NCBI GenBank assembly: GCA_030748415.1 | Contig: JASMMA010000011.1 | Span: forward strand, 5,785-68,845 | Length of the DNA: 63,061 nucleotides | Direction: 5' to 3' | From: Planctomycetota bacterium | GTDB lineage: Bacteria; Planctomycetota; UBA1135 | Part shown: in pieces, positions 18,376-26,350 of the stretch | How positions within the stretch are numbered: position 1 is the stretch's first letter | Layout of the letters: each line of letters begins with the position of its first letter | Translations under genes and position numbers: made by a program | The notes under the pieces: model-generated | The model's database searches: none | What the model saw: only the letters and a program-made list of their open reading frames with translations | Told to the model about the DNA's origin: nothing

Positions 18376-20016
18376 CTAAATTTCTCCCGCGGGCATAGGT
18401 TTGGCGAAGAGCCATCCTTGACCGTACTCGCAGCCAAGTTGGGCAAGGAGATTGCGTTCGCCTTCGGTTTCAATACCCTCGGCGACGATTTTTAGGTCCA
18501 GGCCGTGGGCCATTTCCACAATTGTGCGGAGGATTTCTTGGGCCTCAGCACTTTGGTCGGCACCAGAGACAAATGCCCGGTCAATCTTGAGTGTGGTAAT
18601 AGGGAACTCTCGAAGGTATGCCAAGGATGAGTAGCCAGTCCCAAAGTCGTCCATGCTTAATTGCGCTCCAGTTTCCCGAATGCGCTCCAAAGCTTGGAGG
18701 GCTTCTTCTCGTTCATGCATGACTGCAGTTTCGGTTATCTCTAGTTTGAGGCGGGATGCTTCAATGCCTGCACCTTCAACAACACTCTGAATTTTTTGTG
18801 GGAGTTTTCGGTCTTTGAGCTGAACGGGAGACAAGTTCACACTCATAAACGGAGTCGTTCCGTTCCGTTGGCTGACTCGAAGTAGAGTCTCGCATGCCTC
18901 CTTCAAAGTGAGTTGGCCGATTTCCAAAATCAATTGGCCATCGTTTTCAGCAACGGGAATAAACTCATCCGGTCGAATGTTGCCCCTTTCAGGGTGGCTC
19001 CAACGGCAAAGCGCTTCATAACCGGCAATTTCACCCCCTGGTAAATGAACAATCGGCTGGAACCAAGTTTGTATTTGGCCGGCTTCGAGAGCTTCTTCCA
19101 AATCGGTTTCCATGCGCCACCTCGCGACCGAATGCATTTGCATGGTTTGGGAAAAGAAAGCCTGTTGCCCCCCACGTTCTTCCGCCTGCTTTACGGCCGT
19201 GCGTGCGTCGTTCAACCAAACTTGAGGGTCGGAGTACATTTCCACACGGGGGGCAATCCCCGCAGTGATGCTTAACTCCAGGACCTCTTCTACTTTTTTG
19301 CGGAAGGCAGAACTCATCTCGGCGGCCTTATCCGGATTGGTGAGGTCAGAAATCAAAACTGCAAAAAGGTCCTCCTCTAGGCGCCCGGCGGTGGAATGCA
19401 GGCCAAAGTCCGCACGGAGCAATCTGGAAAAATCCCGCACCCGTTCGTCGTAACCTGTTCCGCCAAGAGCGTTGTATAGCTTGGTGTAATCCTGAATGTG
19501 AACAGTGAGCAGAACAGAAGTGAGGCCGGCAGTTCCTGAGGGTTTGGAAAGTTCATCAAGTAGCAATCCCATAAAAGAGGGGCGGTTCAGGAGGCCTGTC
19601 ACCATGTCGGCGCGTTCCGATTGCCAGCGTTGAAGAGGGTCCGCTTTCGATTCAGCCGCCTGAGCAAGGTGCGGGGCCGCCAAACCCGCCAGGATTTCCA
19701 GCAAACTCCGTTGAGAATCTTGGATGGCAAACTCAGGCGGTTCCCAAGAGATGGTTCCAAGTTCCTTTCCAGAAAATGAAACTTCAATTCCCGAAGAGTC
19801 GGCATCGGCCCTCCAGGCTAAGGACTCCATGCCCCAAAAGGAGCGCAATTGATCCAAGACACGCGCAAGTTGAGCCTCGGCGTCGCCGTTCCCATTGGAA
19901 AGCTCTCGCTGATAACTCGCTAAAAGTTCTTGAGCTCTTTGGGTCATGTCTATTTCGTCAGGTCCACCCCACAGTGCCGAAAAAAAACGAGAAAGAAAAC
20001 CGAGCTCTTTGGACAT
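18376..20016 (-). CDS. EAL-domain c-di-GMP phosphodiesterase with degenerate GGDEF
   Basis: This 546-residue cytoplasmic protein has a weak GAF-like N-terminus (about 45-120) and a GGDEF-like domain (about 135-290) whose signature is RLEED at 212-216, so it should not make c-di-GMP. The EAL domain looks intact: YEALCRW at 333-339, then LEITETAV, MDDFGTGYSSL, LKIDRAFV and VAEGIETEGE. It is expected to hydrolyse c-di-GMP, perhaps with GTP or another ligand acting on the dead GGDEF. It begins 9 bp after the FAD subunit gene of the molybdenum hydroxylase and is probably the last gene of that operon. Confidence 0.92.
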   Translation of the reverse strand: MSKELGFLSRFFSALWGGPDEIDMTQRAQELLASYQRELSNGNGDAEAQLARVLDQLRSFWGMESLAWRADADSSGIEVSFSGKELGTISWEPPEFAIQDSQRSLLEILAGLAAPHLAQAAESKADPLQRWQSERADMVTGLLNRPSFMGLLLDELSKPSGTAGLTSVLLTVHIQDYTKLYNALGGTGYDERVRDFSRLLRADFGLHSTAGRLEEDLFAVLISDLTNPDKAAEMSSAFRKKVEEVLELSITAGIAPRVEMYSDPQVWLNDARTAVKQAEERGGQQAFFSQTMQMHSVARWRMETDLEEALEAGQIQTWFQPIVHLPGGEIAGYEALCRWSHPERGNIRPDEFIPVAENDGQLILEIGQLTLKEACETLLRVSQRNGTTPFMSVNLSPVQLKDRKLPQKIQSVVEGAGIEASRLKLEITETAVMHEREEALQALERIRETGAQLSMDDFGTGYSSLAYLREFPITTLKIDRAFVSGADQSAEAQEILRTIVEMAHGLDLKIVAEGIETEGERNLLAQLGCEYGQGWLFAKPMPAGEI

Positions 20017-20025
20017 AAAATTAAT

Positions 20026-21027
20026 CTAGCGTTGGGTCGTAAAGAGAAGTGCCCGCTTGAGATAGACCGGAATCATTCGTTTGCGGTAGGACTCGTCGCC
20101 TGGGATATTTGGAAGAGGTGATAGTTGTTGATGTGCTTTAGCACACAAAGACTCAAGGGCTGAATCAAACTCGGAGTTCCCTGGTTTCATTCCCACAAGA
20201 TACTTCGGTGCAGAACTGACAAGAACGGGGCGGGGACCTAATGCGGTAGCGGCGACTGCAACATCCGAAATGGAACCATCCTCGGCATAATCCATGCGAA
20301 CGGCGAAACCCAACTGAGGGAAATCAATGGCGTCTCGTTCTCGAAGCTTGAGATAAGAGCCTCGGTGGCTCATAGCCTGTTGAGGGATTCGAATGGAAAC
20401 TAAGAGCGCATCTCGGCCCACTTTTTTATTCCAAGTGCCATCAGCTTTCCAAAGGTCCTGTATGGGCAAAGTGCTTTCGCCGCTGGCCGAAAGGAAAGAT
20501 AGCTCAGCACCTAAAGTCATCAGGGCAGGGGCAGAGTCATTGCTCGCGGCGGCGACACATTTTTTACCGCCTTCAATAACATGGCAAACGGTGCCATCTT
20601 TCTTCAGGCAATACCCCAAAGATTTTCGCCAAAAGTGAGTCTGGTTGTACCATTGACAACGCGTGTCCAGCATGACATTCCCGCCGATAGTCCCCATGTT
20701 CCGAAGTTGAGGGCCAGCCACACTGGATACAGCTTGCGCCAATGCAGGGGCATGTTTTGCAACGGTTTCTGATTGTGCGATTTCAGAAAGGGTAGTCATC
20801 GCACCAAGGTGCAAACTCCCGTCATCGTCTTGGCAAATACCCTTGAGGTCTTCAAGGCTACCCAACCCAATCACGAGCTCGGGTTCAAAGAGCCCATGCT
20901 TCATGTTGGGGAGTAAGTCCGTGCCGCCCGCCAGAATCATGGCTCGTTCGCCATACTCAGCGAGCAAAGCAAGTGCCTCATTTACCGTGCTAGGGTACTC
21001 CATACGGAATGGGGGAAGTCTCAGCAT
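20026..21027 (-). CDS. Molybdenum hydroxylase FAD subunit with 4-HBCR-type [4Fe-4S] insert
   Basis: The 333 residues show the FAD-binding fold of CoxM/XdhB proteins (ILAGGTDLLPNMK, GPQLRNMGTIGGNV). Inserted after the GGN motif is a segment with C124, C140, C148 and C157. The spacing (16, 8, 9) is the one I recall for the [4Fe-4S] ligands of the beta subunit of Thauera 4-hydroxybenzoyl-CoA reductase (HcrB). Ordinary xanthine or CO dehydrogenase FAD subunits lack this insert. Its start overlaps the stop of the molybdenum subunit gene by 7 bp. The natural substrate is not proven. Confidence 0.9.
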   Translation of the reverse strand: MLRLPPFRMEYPSTVNEALALLAEYGERAMILAGGTDLLPNMKHGLFEPELVIGLGSLEDLKGICQDDDGSLHLGAMTTLSEIAQSETVAKHAPALAQAVSSVAGPQLRNMGTIGGNVMLDTRCQWYNQTHFWRKSLGYCLKKDGTVCHVIEGGKKCVAAASNDSAPALMTLGAELSFLSASGESTLPIQDLWKADGTWNKKVGRDALLVSIRIPQQAMSHRGSYLKLRERDAIDFPQLGFAVRMDYAEDGSISDVAVAATALGPRPVLVSSAPKYLVGMKPGNSEFDSALESLCAKAHQQLSPLPNIPGDESYRKRMIPVYLKRALLFTTQR

Positions 21028-23339
21028 GAGGCATCCAGTGCCTCGAGCACTTTTCCAGGAGTCATCGGAAGGTGGCGCAAACGAATCCCCACAGCGTCGT
21101 AAACTGCATTTGCAATGGCCGGAATGGCAGGGTGCAAAGGGCCTTCGCCTGCCTCTTTGGCTCCGTAAGGGCCTTCGGGGTCCAAGCTTTCAACGATTAA
21201 GGATTCCAGTTCAGGCGTGTCGCAACTCGTGGGGATTCGGTAATCCAAAAGGCTAGGACCGGCGTGAAGCCCAAAGCGGTTCACTTCATGCCTTTCCATG
21301 AGAGCTTCTGCAACGCCCATGTAGGCCGAGCCTTCCATTTGTCCTTCCACCAACATGGGGTTCAGCGCCCGACCACAATCGTGGGCAATCCAAACCTTGT
21401 TACAGGTGATGCGGCCGGTTTCTCTATCAACCGAGACATCGGCGACATGAGCAGTAAAGGAGTATGCCGGTGAGGCTCCGATTGTTCCGCCCCGGTAATC
21501 GCCACCTAAAGTGGGCGTGTTGTATGAGCCCGTTGAACCCAAAGTCTCGAATCGCGTTTCAGCAATTTGAAAGGCGTCGCGGGTGGGGAGGATTCGTTTT
21601 GAATCTTCCAAATCAAAAACTTTTCCACCCATCATGCGAACACGGTTCGGTTTAACTTCCCATTCAGAAGCAACTGCGCTCACAACTTGCTCTCGAAGCT
21701 TTCGGGCGGCATCAATGCAAGCGTTTCCAACCATAAAGGTAATCCGGCTGGAATAAGCGCCTAAATCAACGGGGCACAAATCAGTGTCCGCTGCCAGTAC
21801 TCGAATGTTGGCCAGTTCCATACCTAGTTCTTCTGCAACAAGGGTTGCCACTACAGAACTCGAGCCCTGTCCAATGTCATTCGCACCCGTGAAAACGGTG
21901 ACAATTCCAGACCGGTCCACTTTTAGTTGAATTCCGGCCTGAGGCATATCGTTTGGATAAACGGGGTAATTGGTACCTGAAATATACATGGAACCTGCAA
22001 CACCAAGACCACGGCCAAACGGTAACTTGCCGTGTTGGTTTTTCCAGTCGCTAGCCTGTTCAACTGAGTTGAGGCAGTCCAGAAAACCATTCGAAGTGAT
22101 CCGCTGTCCGTTCACTGTTTGGGTGTAATCACCCTGAAAGTTTTTTCGCCGAATTTCAATGGGGTCCAAGCTCAGTTTTTGAGCGATTTCATCCAACTGG
22201 GATTCAAAAGCGAAGCGGGGTTGAACCGAGCCATGCCCGCGTTTGGGTCCACATGGTGGTTTGTTCGTAAAAACACGCGTGGAATCAAAACGATAAGAAG
22301 GAAAGTTGTAAGGGCCGGTGAGAAGTTGGCCCGAGTAATAAGTGGTCACCAAACCAAAGCTGGAATAGGAGCCACCGTCAATCAAGATTTTGGCATCTAC
22401 GCCTGTAATCTGACCATCCTTCTGGGCAGAAGTTTGGTAGTTCATTTTCATAGAGTGCCGCCCACGGTGCGCATAAAAAACTTCCTCGCGAGTCCAAAGT
22501 AATTTGACTGGCCTTCCCGTTTTTTGAGCTAGAGCCGAAGCGATGAACTCTAAGGAGAAGGGGTCGGACTTTCCGCCAAAAGCACCGCCTAGGCAGGGTT
22601 GAATCACGCGAATATTTTCGGGCTTTAACTCAAGAACTCGAGAAAGAGCGCGGTGGACATAGTGGGTGATTTGGGTGCTTGACCAGAGGGTGAGTTTTCC
22701 ATCGGGTGTCGTTTGGGCGACGGCGCAATGGGGTTCAATCGCAGCGTGTGTGGTGGAGTGGAAGAAATAGTCTTCATTCAAAACTAAATCTGCGGATTGA
22801 GCAGCTTGTTCTACTTCGCCAAACTCAAGGAGCACCCGTTTGCTGACATTACCCTTCCCTTTTTGGGATTCATGAATTGCGGGCTCTGGGTTTTGAAGGG
22901 CATCTTCCGGTTCCAGGAACGCGCGGAGGGGTTCGTAGTCCACCTCAATCAAATCAATGGCTGCGTTGGCGGTGTCTTCATCTACGGCGGCAACTGCGGC
23001 GACTTCATCCCCGATGAAGCGAACCTTTTCAAGTGCAAGGACATGTTCATCTTGAGTCCAAGGAATGACTCCGTATGGAATAGGAAGATCAGCGCCAACT
23101 AAAACGGCATGCACCCCGGGGAGGGCTTCAGCTTTGCTTGTGTCCACGGAGCGAATGAGTGCATGTGCGTGGGGGCTCCGCAAAGTTTTTGCGTGGAGCA
23201 TGCCTGGAAGCTGAATGTCATCGGTGTAAACAGCACGACCGGTGGCTTTGTCCATGCCATCGACCTTGCGGTTGCGTTTGCCAACAACTCCGAACTCGCC
23301 CCATGGGGCTTCAGGGCCGTGAATGTCGCGGGCGCCCAT
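21021..23339 (-). CDS. Molybdenum hydroxylase large subunit (HcrA-like)
   Basis: This 772-residue subunit binds the molybdopterin cofactor. Visible family motifs are AIEPHCAVAQ, QPCLGGAFGGKSD, GANDIGQGSSSVVA and, near the C-terminus, AKEAGEGPLHPAIPAIANA with the catalytic Glu. It overlaps the [2Fe-2S] gene by 1 bp (TAATG). Together with its neighbours it forms the alpha-beta-gamma set of the xanthine oxidase family. The FAD subunit insert points to the 4-hydroxybenzoyl-CoA reductase branch, which removes a phenolic hydroxyl using reduced ferredoxin. Other substrates are possible. Confidence 0.93.
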   Translation of the reverse strand: MGARDIHGPEAPWGEFGVVGKRNRKVDGMDKATGRAVYTDDIQLPGMLHAKTLRSPHAHALIRSVDTSKAEALPGVHAVLVGADLPIPYGVIPWTQDEHVLALEKVRFIGDEVAAVAAVDEDTANAAIDLIEVDYEPLRAFLEPEDALQNPEPAIHESQKGKGNVSKRVLLEFGEVEQAAQSADLVLNEDYFFHSTTHAAIEPHCAVAQTTPDGKLTLWSSTQITHYVHRALSRVLELKPENIRVIQPCLGGAFGGKSDPFSLEFIASALAQKTGRPVKLLWTREEVFYAHRGRHSMKMNYQTSAQKDGQITGVDAKILIDGGSYSSFGLVTTYYSGQLLTGPYNFPSYRFDSTRVFTNKPPCGPKRGHGSVQPRFAFESQLDEIAQKLSLDPIEIRRKNFQGDYTQTVNGQRITSNGFLDCLNSVEQASDWKNQHGKLPFGRGLGVAGSMYISGTNYPVYPNDMPQAGIQLKVDRSGIVTVFTGANDIGQGSSSVVATLVAEELGMELANIRVLAADTDLCPVDLGAYSSRITFMVGNACIDAARKLREQVVSAVASEWEVKPNRVRMMGGKVFDLEDSKRILPTRDAFQIAETRFETLGSTGSYNTPTLGGDYRGGTIGASPAYSFTAHVADVSVDRETGRITCNKVWIAHDCGRALNPMLVEGQMEGSAYMGVAEALMERHEVNRFGLHAGPSLLDYRIPTSCDTPELESLIVESLDPEGPYGAKEAGEGPLHPAIPAIANAVYDAVGIRLRHLPMTPGKVLEALDASC

Positions 23340-23845
23340 TAGTGGTCCCCTTTGGATTTTGAATCCGCTTCTGAAAGTGCGGCGGATTCGACGGCATCGT
23401 AGATTTGCTTATAGCCAGTACAACGACACAGGTTGCCGCTGAGGGCATGGGCAATGCTGTCTCTACTGGGGGAGGAGTCTTTATCTAGCAAAGCCCGAGC
23501 TGAAAGCAGAACCCCCGGTTGGCAGAAACCGCACTGGAGAGCACCGGCTTCGTCGAAGGCTTCTTGAACAGGATCAGCCCCTTTACCTCCCTTGCAACGG
23601 TGGGCAGGGGCGAGGCCTTCAATGGTCAGAATCTTTTTCCCCTCTAGGGCGGCTGGCATAAGAAGGCAGGCTAGTTCTGGCTCACCATCCACGAGGACCG
23701 TGCAAGCACCACAATCACCCTTGTCGCAACCCTGTTTACTGCCCGTCAGACCGAGCTTATAGCGCAGGACTTCCAAGAGAGTCCAGTGCTCGGGTGCGGC
23801 AACTTCCATTTCATCGCCATTGACCACCAATTGGTACACACGCAT
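23339..23845 (-). CDS. Molybdenum hydroxylase [2Fe-2S] subunit (HcrC-like)
   Basis: The 168-residue protein has the plant-type ferredoxin cluster (GCDKGDCGACTVLVDG, then ELAC) and the C-terminal cluster (CGFCQPG, later NLCRCTGY), as in CoxS/XdhC/HcrC. I chose ATG 23845 because VYQLVVNGDE follows at once and a -10 hexamer TACAAT sits 8 nt upstream; in-frame codons further upstream would add an unrelated leader. It is the first gene of the operon and is divergent from the membrane protein gene at 23894. Confidence 0.93.
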   Translation of the reverse strand: MRVYQLVVNGDEMEVAAPEHWTLLEVLRYKLGLTGSKQGCDKGDCGACTVLVDGEPELACLLMPAALEGKKILTIEGLAPAHRCKGGKGADPVQEAFDEAGALQCGFCQPGVLLSARALLDKDSSPSRDSIAHALSGNLCRCTGYKQIYDAVESAALSEADSKSKGDH

Positions 23846-23853
23846 GGAGGAGG

Positions 23854-23859
23854 ATTGTA
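23854..23859 (-). promoter_or_regulatory. -10 element TACAAT, near-leaderless start of the Mo hydroxylase operon
   Basis: TACAAT on the minus strand is followed by 8 nt and ATG 23845. There is no Shine-Dalgarno sequence: the purine-rich GGAGGAGG here lies on the other strand. No clear -35 is seen. Confidence 0.55.
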
Positions 23860-23881
23860 GCGAACCCCCCTGGCGCATCTT

Positions 23882-23887
23882 TAGGAT
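23882..23887 (+). promoter_or_regulatory. -10 element TAGGAT, leaderless start of the 23894 gene
   Basis: TAGGAT is followed by 6 nt and GTG 23894, the spacing of a leaderless start. It lies back to back with the minus-strand TACAAT at 23854-23859. Confidence 0.45.
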
Positions 23888-23893
23888 GGCTCT

Positions 23894-24466
23894 GTGCAAG
23901 AAATCGCCCCTCCCCCTGATGGCATGGTTTGGAATGTGGACTTTTTAGTCCTGGGTTTTGCCTCTTACATTCTTGCTGGCCTTTTTCTGCTCTCCTCTGT
24001 GGGGCGAGGAAGACCCTCTTACCGGGTTGCCGCAGTTTTTGGTACTGCCGCTCGAAATTTGGGCGTGCTACGAGATGCTGTTCAGGCAAAGGCCCGAGGG
24101 CAGGCCGCCGCTCTTTATTTTGTGGGTGGCTCCAGCCTTCTCGCTGCAGCTTTCCTTCTTCCTCAACCCACGGAAACGATTGTTTTGTGGGCAGGACTAG
24201 GCGTGGAACTCGGTATTGCGATTATTTTTGTGACCACCCTTCAACGGCAGGTGAATCTGAAGCTTCGCCATTACCTGAAGACTCATCTACAAGACAATCC
24301 CTTCGCATTTGAGGACAACATCGGGCTCACCCGCGACATTGGGACTCTTTTTGGAGTTCCCCCAAAGAGCGAAGACACCCTCGAGGGTTATGTGGCCAAG
24401 GTGCGAAAGGCTATTGGGCTTGCGGACGCACCCTCTAGGCTTTTCCGGTCGAGCCAGCGCTGGTAA
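23894..24466 (+). CDS. Unknown membrane protein
   Basis: This 190-residue protein from GTG 23894 is not one I recognise. It has three likely membrane helices (about 16-35, 74-90 and 96-114) and a cytoplasmic C-terminus rich in charged residues (RQVNLKLRHYLKTHLQDNPF). The segment between the first two helices is basic. It is divergent from the molybdenum hydroxylase operon and is followed by comF after 40 bp. A real gene is likely because the frame is clean and has a leaderless-type promoter. Confidence 0.7.
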   Translation: MQEIAPPPDGMVWNVDFLVLGFASYILAGLFLLSSVGRGRPSYRVAAVFGTAARNLGVLRDAVQAKARGQAAALYFVGGSSLLAAAFLLPQPTETIVLWAGLGVELGIAIIFVTTLQRQVNLKLRHYLKTHLQDNPFAFEDNIGLTRDIGTLFGVPPKSEDTLEGYVAKVRKAIGLADAPSRLFRSSQRW

Positions 24467-24506
24467 TAATCTCGTAACGGATTCTGCTCCCGTCCGTTAT
24501 CCGGGC

Positions 24507-25187
24507 ATGCTGGGCAGGATTATTGCGAGTTTTCGGGATGGGCTCCTTGCGCCAGGTTGCCCTGCCTGTGGCAAGTTTTCTACCCAAGAACTCTTGTGCA
24601 GGGAATGCATGTTCGGTTTTCAAAACCCGCCACTAGGAATCCCTTGCCCTGAAGGTGTGGACGATTTGACGGTTCTCTGGAATTATTCCGGAACTCCGCG
24701 GCGGCTGGTGGTTCGAGGAAAAGAAGAACCCCGTTCCCCATGCTTTCCCTTTCTTCGGGATAGTCTGTTTTCAAAAGTACAAACTTTAGGATTGGAACCT
24801 GGTCCTGTTCTGGCACCACCTGCTTCCCTTCAGCGGCTCTGGAAAGGGTGGCACTTGGCGGATGAACTCGCATCAGTATTGCGGCATCGGTTGGGATGGG
24901 GCAGGGAAGGGCTCAGGTTCAAACGCCAAGGTTTTTCCAAGCCCCAAGCAGCCCTCAATGCTGCGGAGCGGCGAATGGCCTTAGAGGGGCGATTTCGAGT
25001 TTTTTGTCGCAAGAGGGCGGTTCCCCCGCGAGTCTGGCTCCTGGACGATGTCCTCACGACCGGGGCAACTCTCACTGAATGCGCTCGCGCTCTTCATCAT
25101 GTAGGAGTCGAGCGTGTAGGGGCCTGGGCTCTTTGCCGGTCGGCTGGCCGGATGGAGGGCTTGCACGGTTACACTGATGCCTCATGA
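24507..25187 (+). CDS. comF: ComF-family phosphoribosyltransferase-like protein
   Basis: ATG 24507 gives 226 residues and puts the four-Cys zinc motif (CPACGKF, LLCREC) near the N-terminus, as in ComF. The C-terminal phosphoribosyltransferase fold carries KRQGFSKPQAALNAAER and the PRPP loop VWLLDDVLTTGATLTEC. ComF proteins support DNA uptake in competent bacteria, but homologues occur widely without competence genes. The stop overlaps larC (ATGA at 25184). Confidence 0.88.
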   Translation: MLGRIIASFRDGLLAPGCPACGKFSTQELLCRECMFGFQNPPLGIPCPEGVDDLTVLWNYSGTPRRLVVRGKEEPRSPCFPFLRDSLFSKVQTLGLEPGPVLAPPASLQRLWKGWHLADELASVLRHRLGWGREGLRFKRQGFSKPQAALNAAERRMALEGRFRVFCRKRAVPPRVWLLDDVLTTGATLTECARALHHVGVERVGAWALCRSAGRMEGLHGYTDAS

Positions 25188-26350
25188 AGCAACTTTCCCT
25201 CAACTTATTCTCCGGAGTCGCTGGCGACATGTTGATTGCCGGCCTTCTGGATGCTGGCGCTTCAGAAGTTGTCTTGGGCCAAGTTTTACGTTCTCTTCCG
25301 CAAGAGTTTGAGTGGAAAACCTCAAAAGTAACTCGCCATGGTTTGGCAGCTCGACATTTTCATGTGGATTGCAAAGAGGGGCACATTCATCGAGGATTGT
25401 CCGATGTTTTGGAAATCGTTTCAGGGGCCGACCTTCAACCCCGCGCGCGCGCCTGGGCAGAGTCCGCCTTTCAACAAATTGCCGAAGCAGAGGCCCAATG
25501 CCATGACTGCACCGTTGACGAGGTGCATTTCCACGAAGTGGGCGCCTTGGATGCCCTTGTCGATGTCTGCGGCGCATGCGCTTTGCTGGACTCCTTGGAC
25601 CCCGTTTCAATTTGGGCGACTCCAGTTGCAGTGGGAAGCGGAACCGTTGACTGCGCACACGGAACCATGCCCGTTCCTGCTCCCGCCACTTTGAGGCTTT
25701 TGGAGGGGATTCCGATTTCCGGCCAAAACCTGGCAGGGGAGCGCGCCACTCCAACGGGTGTAGCTTTGCTTCGTGCCTGGGGAGTCCAATTTGGCTCCCG
25801 GCCTCCCGCCTGCCCTATGCAAACGGGATTCGGCGCGGGTACTTGCGATTTTGAAGACTTGCCCAACTTTCTTTCGGTTACTCTTGAAGAGGCGGTGGGC
25901 CAAACGGAACAGCTAGTTGAATTACGAACTCTGGTTGATGACGCCACTGGCGAAGAAATAGGAGCGGCATTGACCACCCTTCACGCGGAAGGAGCGATTG
26001 AAGCATTTGCCCAAGCGGCTTTGGCAAAAAAAGGAAGACCTGCTTTTGAAGTTGTAGTCGTTGCAAAACAAGAGAATCAAGGAAAGTTAGAAGAACTCCT
26101 ATTCAGACACCTTGGCACCTTGGGCATTCGCACTCAGTTCTCTACACGGAGTCGCGTTCCTCGGACCATTGAGAATCGGGGCTCTGTATTGGGGGATCTT
26201 CCATTTAAAGTGCGCCAAACTTCGAATGGCGAGAAGCTTAAGCCCGAGTTTGACTCCCTGCGAGCGCGCGCTAAAGAACTGGGGCTAACTCCTCGCGAAG
26301 CTGCCGAGCTATTGCGTGCTGGCGCTGAACTAGACTCACTCCAAGAATGA
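25184..26350 (+). CDS. larC: Nickel-pincer cofactor biosynthesis protein LarC
   Basis: LarC inserts nickel into the pincer nucleotide cofactor of lactate racemase-type enzymes. The 388-residue protein opens with LNLFSGVAGDMLIAGLLDAGA, the family hallmark, and has the His-rich stretch EVHFHEVGALDALVDV. The C-terminal catalytic part includes the conserved VKVRQT-like segment (FKVRQTSNGEKLKPEFDSL). It is encoded by a single frame, unlike LarC1/C2 of Lactobacillus, which needs a frameshift. No larA, larB or larE is in the window. Confidence 0.93.
   Translation: MKQLSLNLFSGVAGDMLIAGLLDAGASEVVLGQVLRSLPQEFEWKTSKVTRHGLAARHFHVDCKEGHIHRGLSDVLEIVSGADLQPRARAWAESAFQQIAEAEAQCHDCTVDEVHFHEVGALDALVDVCGACALLDSLDPVSIWATPVAVGSGTVDCAHGTMPVPAPATLRLLEGIPISGQNLAGERATPTGVALLRAWGVQFGSRPPACPMQTGFGAGTCDFEDLPNFLSVTLEEAVGQTEQLVELRTLVDDATGEEIGAALTTLHAEGAIEAFAQAALAKKGRPAFEVVVVAKQENQGKLEELLFRHLGTLGIRTQFSTRSRVPRTIENRGSVLGDLPFKVRQTSNGEKLKPEFDSLRARAKELGLTPREAAELLRAGAELDSLQE

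Noticed and set aside
23846-23853. GGAGGAGG as a ribosome binding site for the [2Fe-2S] subunit gene
   Set aside because: The purine run is on the plus strand; on the coding strand it reads CCTCCTCC.
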